Shown one piece after another: positions 14,151 to 18,058 of a DNA stretch of 18,058 nucleotides (its first letter is position 1; each line of letters starts with the position of its first letter). Position numbers and translations under genes: made by a program. The notes below the pieces were generated by a model. It did no database searches. It was not told the origin of the DNA and was given only the letters and a program-made list of their open reading frames with translations. The DNA comes from Verrucomicrobiota bacterium (lineage in GTDB: Bacteria; Verrucomicrobiota; Verrucomicrobiia; Limisphaerales; UBA1412), in assembly GCA_017557085.1 (NCBI GenBank), contig JAFZAR010000219.1, positions 1 through 18,058 of the forward strand, read 5' to 3'.

Positions 14151-15338
14151 CTCCCGATCCAGCTCTTCCAAAAGCGCGTCGGCCAGGGTCTGATAATCCT
14201 CTATGGAGTTATAGAGCTGCGCGCTTATCCTGACATGGCGGGTCACCAGATCCGGCCAGAAGAAGATCGGCACTTCGATCTTGTGTCTCTCCCAGAGATC
14301 GTTCTGAAGGATCGCCTCAAACCGCGGCAGGGTCGGCGGACGTTTGCGGGGATCCGCCGGGATCGGTATCGTGACCATGCTCCCCTGGAATTCATCCGGA
14401 CACGGCACAGGCACATTCAACGCTTTGCAGAGCAAATCACGTCCCTGCAGAACCAGCTGATGATTATATTCCCGGATCGCGGGCCAGCCGCCGGGAACTG
14501 TTTTCTCTAAAAAATCGATCGTATCGGGAACGCACAGATACGGAGTCGGACAAATCGTTCCCGTCCATCCAAACTGGATCGAATACTTGGAGCGGTCTGT
14601 GCGTATGGTATTGAATCCGTGGCTGATCACCGAAGGATGCATGATGCTGATGCGATCCGGCCGCACATACAACAGCGCGGAACCCTTGGGCGTACACATC
14701 CATTTATGGCAGTTGCCGGTATAATAGGTCGCCCCCAGCTGATCCAGATTCAAGGGAACCATTCCCGGTCCGTGAGCGCCGTCTATCAGTGTTTCAATAT
14801 TGCGTCTGTTGCATTCCTGGATGATTTCCTCTATCGGCATGATGAATCCTGTGGCGCTGGTGATATGATCCAGCAGAACCAGACGCGTCCGGGGAGTGAT
14901 CGCTTTCAATACCGGGAGCACCACTTCTTCTCTTTTCTGAATGGGATAAGGGATATCCACCTGACGGACACGGACTCTGTTGAGAAAAGCGACATAATTG
15001 AGAGCGTTGCGGCTCGCGTTGTACTCATGGTTGGTCACGATGATCTCGTCCCCTTCCTTGAAACTGAGCGACTGCAGAACAGAGTTCACCCCTGTCGTCG
15101 CGTTCGGCACAAAGGTCAGGCTCTCAAACTTGCACCCCACAAAATCCGCCAGACGCTGACGGGCATAGTCATAACGCGGTTCCAGAGTGCGGTGAAGGAA
15201 ATTCATGGGATTGCGCTCCAGTTCACGGCGCAATTCATTCTGACGCTCCAAAATAGCGGTCGGACACGCTCCAAAGGAGCCATGATTCAAAAAGGTGATC
15301 TCCGGATCTAACCCCCAAAATTTTTTGTAAGGACTCAT
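14139..15338 (-). CDS. class V PLP aminotransferase, isopenicillin-N-epimerase-like
   Basis: The 399-residue protein is a fold-type I PLP enzyme of the NifS/CefD branch. The N-terminal FLNHGSFGACP is typical of the isopenicillin N epimerase-like group. PNATTGVNSVL (about 78-88) binds the cofactor phosphate, DGAHGPG (186-192) holds the Asp that pairs with the pyridine nitrogen, and TGNCHKWMCTPKGSALLYV contains the Schiff-base Lys212. Members act as epimerases, cysteine or hercynylcysteine-sulfoxide lyases, or amino-sugar enzymes, so the substrate cannot be named. True penicillin biosynthesis is unlikely since no partner genes are seen. The ATG at 15338 shares one base with the TAA of the kdsD/kpsF gene, so the two are probably co-translated; a link to the Kdo/envelope pathway is only suggested by this. 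Confidence 0.88.
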   Translation of the reverse strand: MSPYKKFWGLDPEITFLNHGSFGACPTAILERQNELRRELERNPMNFLHRTLEPRYDYARQRLADFVGCKFESLTFVPNATTGVNSVLQSLSFKEGDEIIVTNHEYNASRNALNYVAFLNRVRVRQVDIPYPIQKREEVVLPVLKAITPRTRLVLLDHITSATGFIMPIEEIIQECNRRNIETLIDGAHGPGMVPLNLDQLGATYYTGNCHKWMCTPKGSALLYVRPDRISIMHPSVISHGFNTIRTDRSKYSIQFGWTGTICPTPYLCVPDTIDFLEKTVPGGWPAIREYNHQLVLQGRDLLCKALNVPVPCPDEFQGSMVTIPIPADPRKRPPTLPRFEAILQNDLWERHKIEVPIFFWPDLVTRHVRISAQLYNSIEDYQTLADALLEELDREKKN

Positions 15339-16324
15339 TACATCAACTTCATTTTCGGTAAATCTTGGCTGTCAACTAAGCCTGTGGGCTCATTCTGAGC
15401 GTTTACCACCACCAAATCATCTATGTTGCGCTCATTGAAAATGCGCAGCGCTTCCGCCGCCAGAGCGTCCTCGCGGATCGTAATGGGATCGCGCGTCATC
15501 ACACTGCCCAGTGTACGGTTCAGGATCTGATCATCCCGGGTCATATAGCGGCGCAGGTCTCCATCCACAAAAATGCCCCGCAGTTTACCGTCGCTTCCAA
15601 CAACGGTCAGCGAACCGGCCTTGGCTTCGGTCATTTTCAAAATTCCTTCTTTCACCGTGCAGCTTTCATTCACTATGGGATGACGGCTGCCCGTTCTCAT
15701 GATCTCCTTGACCCTCAGCAGCAAAGCCCTGCCGATCGCCCCGGAGGGATGGAATTTGGCAAAATCCTCACGGGTAAAGCCTCTTACCTGAAGGATCGTC
15801 ATCGCCAGCGCGTCCCCCATCACCATCATCGCGGTCGAGCTGGAGGTCGGAGCCAGGTTAAACGGACAGGCTTCGCGAAGAATCTTTACGGATAAGACCA
15901 GGTCACTATGCCGCGCCAGCGAGGACTGGGCATTCCCGGTCACCGCGATGATCTTCACCGAGAAGCGCTTCAGCGCCGGCAGCAGTCCCATCAGTTCATT
16001 CGACTCGCCCGAATAGCTGAAAATAAAAACGATGTCTCCATCATTGATAAGCCCCAAATCCCCATGCAGCGCGTCCACACTGTTCATCACCACCGCGACC
16101 GAACCGGTGCTGGTCAGTGTCGCGGCTATCTTATGACAGACATTTCCGGACTTGCCTATCCCGGTCAAAACCAGTTTGTTCCGTTGTGTCAGCGCGTTCA
16201 CGCACCAATCCACAGCCGTCACAAAATGCTCATCCAGTTCACCGCTCAACTGCCGGAGCGACTCGATCTCTGTCTCAAACACCTGTTTGCCCAGAGCTAA
16301 GTAATCTTGAGTCTTATCACTCAT
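15338..16324 (-). CDS. kdsD: D-arabinose 5-phosphate isomerase (SIS + two CBS domains)
   Basis: The enzyme converts ribulose 5-phosphate to arabinose 5-phosphate, the first step to Kdo for lipopolysaccharide. The 328-residue product has an N-terminal SIS domain (about 35-185) with GIGKSGNVCHKIAATLTSTG and ALHGDLGLI (His87). Also present are SYSGESNE (Glu107), REACPFNLAPTSSSTAMMVMGDALA (Glu151) and FHPSGAIGR (His192). These correspond to the catalytic Lys, His and Glu residues of E. coli KdsD. Two CBS domains follow (about 208-263 and 275-325). Length matches KdsD/KpsF/GutQ; paralogues differ by context rather than sequence, so kpsF or gutQ remain possible. The start at ATG 16324 has GGGAGGG two bases upstream, one of few Shine-Dalgarno-like sites in the window. 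It follows the thi4 terminator by 26 bases and overlaps the aminotransferase start. Confidence 0.93.
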   Translation of the reverse strand: MSDKTQDYLALGKQVFETEIESLRQLSGELDEHFVTAVDWCVNALTQRNKLVLTGIGKSGNVCHKIAATLTSTGSVAVVMNSVDALHGDLGLINDGDIVFIFSYSGESNELMGLLPALKRFSVKIIAVTGNAQSSLARHSDLVLSVKILREACPFNLAPTSSSTAMMVMGDALAMTILQVRGFTREDFAKFHPSGAIGRALLLRVKEIMRTGSRHPIVNESCTVKEGILKMTEAKAGSLTVVGSDGKLRGIFVDGDLRRYMTRDDQILNRTLGSVMTRDPITIREDALAAEALRIFNERNIDDLVVVNAQNEPTGLVDSQDLPKMKLM

Positions 16325-16349
16325 ACCCTCCCAAAGACTAACGCAAAAA

Positions 16350-16386
16350 TAAAAAAAAGACAGGTTAAAATAAAGCCTGTCTTTTT
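16350..16386 (-). terminator. terminator of thi4
   Basis: GACAGG (16359-16364) and CCTGTC (16376-16381) form a six-base stem around an 11-base loop. On the minus strand the stem is followed by eight T and, after one interruption, five more. It lies 28 bases beyond the thi4 stop. On the plus strand five T also follow, but no plus-strand gene needs it. Confidence 0.88.
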
Positions 16387-16408
16387 CTTGTCACTCAACC
16401 TTTTAAAA

Positions 16409-17191
16409 TCAGGCTTTCAGTTTTTGTATGATCAGCTTGGCCACCTTCTCGCCGGAAAGCAGCATTCCTCCGAAAATCGGCCCCATTCGATACCCTCCGG
16501 CCACATTGTTCGCGCTCATACCGCAGGCAAACAATCCGGGATAGTATTCCTGGGTATTCTCCACGGTGGAAGCCTCGCCGCTGTCCACCCACATCGGTTT
16601 CTCTCCCAATATCTTGCCTGTTTCTGTATTCAAACGGATCTGTGCCTTCTCCGAGGCCAGTTTCATGATTTCGGAGGGATGTCCCGTTCCGTCCAGAACC
16701 GCTTTGGATATCACGGTCAAGGGATCCACATGCATTCCCAGACGTTCCACCGGAGTCCAGTTGATCACCAGACCGCCGACTTTTCCTTCCTTGAAGACGA
16801 TATCCTCCACGCTGACCGCGTTAAATATCTTAGCCCCACTGGAAACCGCGCCATAGATCAGCGCGCTGGCCATTTCCACTGAATCCAAAGTATGATAGCC
16901 GCCGGCGGACTCGATCGGCTGATGCCGGATGCCGAATGAATCCAGGATATGCAGAGCGCTGTCCTGCACAACTACTTCATTGAAAAGCATTCCGCCTCCC
17001 CAGGTACCTCCGCCGGGAGCCAGTTTGCGTTCAAAGACTGCCACTTTCAGACCGGCCCTGGCCAGATCGCGCGCGGCCGTCAGGGATGAAGGACCGCCTC
17101 CCACTATAGCCACATCCAATAAAAGTGCCTGTTCCAGCTTCTTACTGAAGCTCCGAACGATCGCGGACGAAATAACATTCTCTATCAGCAT
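16409..17191 (-). CDS. thi4: Thi4-family ADP-thiazole synthase (sulfide-dependent type)
   Basis: Thi4 makes the ADP-thiazole precursor of thiamin from NAD and glycine. The 260-residue product has a Rossmann motif (VAIVGGGPSSLTAARDLARAG, about 27-47), ELKLAPGGG-like cofactor contacts (FERKLAPGGGTWGGGM, 53-68) and ends in GMSANNVAGGYRMGPIFGGML, a hallmark of the family. In yeast and plants a single-turnover Cys donates sulfur; the equivalent position here is His154 (LGMHVDPLTV), as in archaeal enzymes that use free sulfide with iron. This points to an anaerobic, sulfide-containing setting. Length matches the archaeal type rather than the longer eukaryotic one. It is a single-gene unit: a terminator-like hairpin lies directly before its ATG (17191) and a terminator after it. 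The leader looks regulatory. Confidence 0.93.
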   Translation of the reverse strand: MLIENVISSAIVRSFSKKLEQALLLDVAIVGGGPSSLTAARDLARAGLKVAVFERKLAPGGGTWGGGMLFNEVVVQDSALHILDSFGIRHQPIESAGGYHTLDSVEMASALIYGAVSSGAKIFNAVSVEDIVFKEGKVGGLVINWTPVERLGMHVDPLTVISKAVLDGTGHPSEIMKLASEKAQIRLNTETGKILGEKPMWVDSGEASTVENTQEYYPGLFACGMSANNVAGGYRMGPIFGGMLLSGEKVAKLIIQKLKA

Positions 17192-17199
17192 AATGATAC

Positions 17200-17225
17200 A
17201 AAAACCGCCGGCACCACCTGCCGGC
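17200..17225 (-). terminator. terminator hairpin in the thi4 leader
   Basis: On the minus strand GCCGGC (17225-17220), a seven-base loop and GCCGGC (17212-17207) form an all-GC stem followed by GG and five T (17204-17200). The T run ends eight bases before the thi4 ATG. No minus-strand gene is visible between 17225 and the end of the window that it could terminate, so it most likely controls thi4. Confidence 0.75.
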
Positions 17226-17291
17226 TCTCACAATATCCGGCACAACTCCTCCCAAGTCAATCCAATTCGATAATCTCCTTACAGAGCCGAC
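17200..17291 (-). promoter_or_regulatory. candidate riboswitch/attenuator leader of thi4
   Basis: On the minus strand GTCGGCTCT (17291-17283) can pair over all nine positions (one G-U) with AGAGCCGGC (17228-17220). The second segment contains the entire 5' arm of the terminator hairpin, so the two structures exclude each other. About 54 bases lie between the arms and include a third partial copy, GCCGG (17241-17237). I see none of the conserved TPP-aptamer segments. A class sensing thiamin precursors (HMP-PP, the thiS motif) is one candidate I cannot test here. Confidence 0.5.
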
Positions 17292-17430
17292 TTATCTCCA
17301 AACCGCATGAAGGATGGTTTTGAGTTTGTTGAACCTCAAGGGATTTAATTACTCGACACTTTTATTTTTATGTGTTTTACTACTCATCGTGTTTGGAATA
17401 ATTCAAAAAAACATACTGGTTAATTCTACT

Positions 17431-17862
17431 ATGAAATTATTTTCATTTCTGTGGAAGTATTGGTTGTATATTTTTATTCCCGTTTTTATCTGTGACTGTT
17501 CACTTTCTTATAACGCAGATATTCATGCAAAGCAGAGGATTACGGGAAGATATTTTTTATATTGTGCGACTGAAGGTGGTCCTAAGCATTACTATTTGCA
17601 TAATGGTATTTGGGATATGTCTCCTGGAGGTATTTTTGATGGAACCATTCAAGAAATTGGATGGAATAAGGATTGGATTGTTGTAAAAGCGGAAAGACTT
17701 TGCGGTATAGACCCAAGTGGCTGGTACGTATTGAATGTCAAAAGAGGGAGTGTCATGGCACCTATCACTTATGAAAATTTAGCGAAAAACACAAATTGGG
17801 CTTCTATCAAGTGTGTTCCAGTTTCAGAGGCATATAAAAGTTTGGTTCGTTTTTTGGATTAG
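17431..17862 (+). CDS. small secreted or membrane-anchored protein, unknown
   Basis: I do not recognise this protein with confidence. From ATG 17431 it has 143 residues: a hydrophobic aromatic N-terminus (SFLWKYWLYIFIPVFICDC) that may be a signal anchor or an atypical lipoprotein signal at one of two cysteines (21 or 23). A beta-rich domain follows (ITGRYFLYCATE, HYYLHNGIWDMS, IQEIGWNKDWIVVKAE, GWYVLNV). This layout recalls a family of short secreted proteins of unknown function (DUF3997-like), which is a weak resemblance only. The frame is open from ATG 17314, which would add 39 residues and a second hydrophobic segment; I prefer 17431 because it gives a single normal N-terminus. The region is much AT-richer than the genes to its left and is divergent from thi4, which suggests acquired or fast-evolving DNA. 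Confidence 0.6.
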   Translation: MKLFSFLWKYWLYIFIPVFICDCSLSYNADIHAKQRITGRYFLYCATEGGPKHYYLHNGIWDMSPGGIFDGTIQEIGWNKDWIVVKAERLCGIDPSGWYVLNVKRGSVMAPITYENLAKNTNWASIKCVPVSEAYKSLVRFLD

Positions 17863-17874
17863 GCAAAATATTAA

Positions 17875-18018
17875 ATGAACAAAATGTCACATAATATGAA
17901 AAATATACTTCAAAAAATTATGACAATCATTAAAAATATTTTTTGGGGAATATTATTTGCTCTCTTTCTTTTTTACTCAGGGTGTACTGTGATTCGATAT
18001 TGTGACTGCCTATTTTAA
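17875..18018 (+). CDS. 47-residue lipoprotein-like peptide
   Basis: This short frame begins at ATG 17875, 12 bases after the previous stop. It has a basic N-terminal part with several possible starts (Met1, Met4, Met8, Met16), a hydrophobic segment (IFWGILFALFLF) and a lipobox-like YSGC at residues 34-37. Only ten residues follow, including a CDC triplet. The upstream neighbour also has CDC right after its hydrophobic segment, so this may be a decayed or truncated paralogue, or a real peptide of the size of bacteriocin-release lipoproteins. Its reality as a gene is uncertain. Confidence 0.35.
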   Translation: MNKMSHNMKNILQKIMTIIKNIFWGILFALFLFYSGCTVIRYCDCLF

Positions 18019-18058
18019 GTTGTACTATCAATTATGCCTTGTCCAAAAAAGACGAGAT

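Noticed and set aside
14619..15311. 230-codon plus-strand frame inside the aminotransferase gene
   Set aside because: It is antisense to the PLP-binding motifs and has no domain or promoter context.
17192..17300. TPP riboswitch before thi4
   Set aside because: Looked for the conserved CUGAGA, ACCC and GGAUAAUxCCAGC-like segments on the minus strand and found none, so a standard TPP aptamer is not supported.
17314..17430. N-terminal extension of the 143-residue protein from ATG 17314
   Set aside because: It would add a second hydrophobic segment before a complete signal-like N-terminus, and it overlaps the likely promoter area. Kept only as an alternative start.
1..18058. CRISPR arrays, tRNA or rRNA genes, insertion sequences, attachment sites
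   Set aside because: No regularly spaced repeats, cloverleaf or rRNA segments, transposase genes or terminal inverted repeats were seen on either strand.

Overview
The window reads as a stretch of a bacterial chromosome of roughly 48-50 % G+C by eye, densely packed with housekeeping genes and interrupted by two visibly AT-richer patches. The gene content (an adjacent hemE-hemN-hemY heme set like that of chlamydiae, a long U32 peptidase-family protein, a SIS+CBS arabinose-5-phosphate isomerase, an archaeal-type Thi4, and unfamiliar secreted proteins) suggests a Gram-negative, anaerobic or facultative bacterium, perhaps of the Planctomycetes-Verrucomicrobia-Chlamydiae/Lentisphaerae group. That placement is an inference. 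Clear Shine-Dalgarno sequences are rare upstream of the genes, and several starts are GTG or TTG.

Layout. Positions 1-720 hold the 3' two thirds of kbl (glycine C-acetyltransferase), closed by a terminator. A SpoIIE/PP2C phosphatase with a degenerate receiver and a PAS domain follows (790-2322). It converges on a minus-strand gene for an unknown membrane protein (2395-3336), with a bidirectional terminator between them. From 3450 to 9786 runs a tight four-gene operon: hemE, hemN, hemY and a U32/RlhA-like protein. It covers uroporphyrinogen III to protoporphyrin IX plus a protein probably carrying an Fe-S cluster, and ends at a terminator. An AT-richer island (about 9840-11440) holds a Sel1-repeat protein and a tiny single-span membrane protein preceded by a near-consensus sigma-54 promoter. 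Then come ispA (farnesyl diphosphate synthase), a secreted aldose 1-epimerase and a small lipoprotein with a BamE/SmpA-like look.

On the minus strand from 17191 down to 14139 lie thi4 (thiazole synthase, its own transcription unit) and a two-gene unit of kdsD/kpsF (SIS+CBS) and a class V aminotransferase whose start codon overlaps the kdsD stop. The window ends in an AT-rich plus-strand patch with a small secreted or membrane protein and a 47-residue lipoprotein-like peptide.

The most notable signal is the thi4 leader. A GC-rich intrinsic terminator sits directly before the start codon, no upstream minus-strand gene is visible for it to terminate, and its 5' arm can instead pair over nine bases with an upstream segment. 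This is the layout of a riboswitch or attenuator, and I could not fit it to the TPP aptamer. Other points of interest are the sigma-54 promoter before an orphan membrane peptide, a near-leaderless promoter on the epimerase gene, and terminators abutting start codons.
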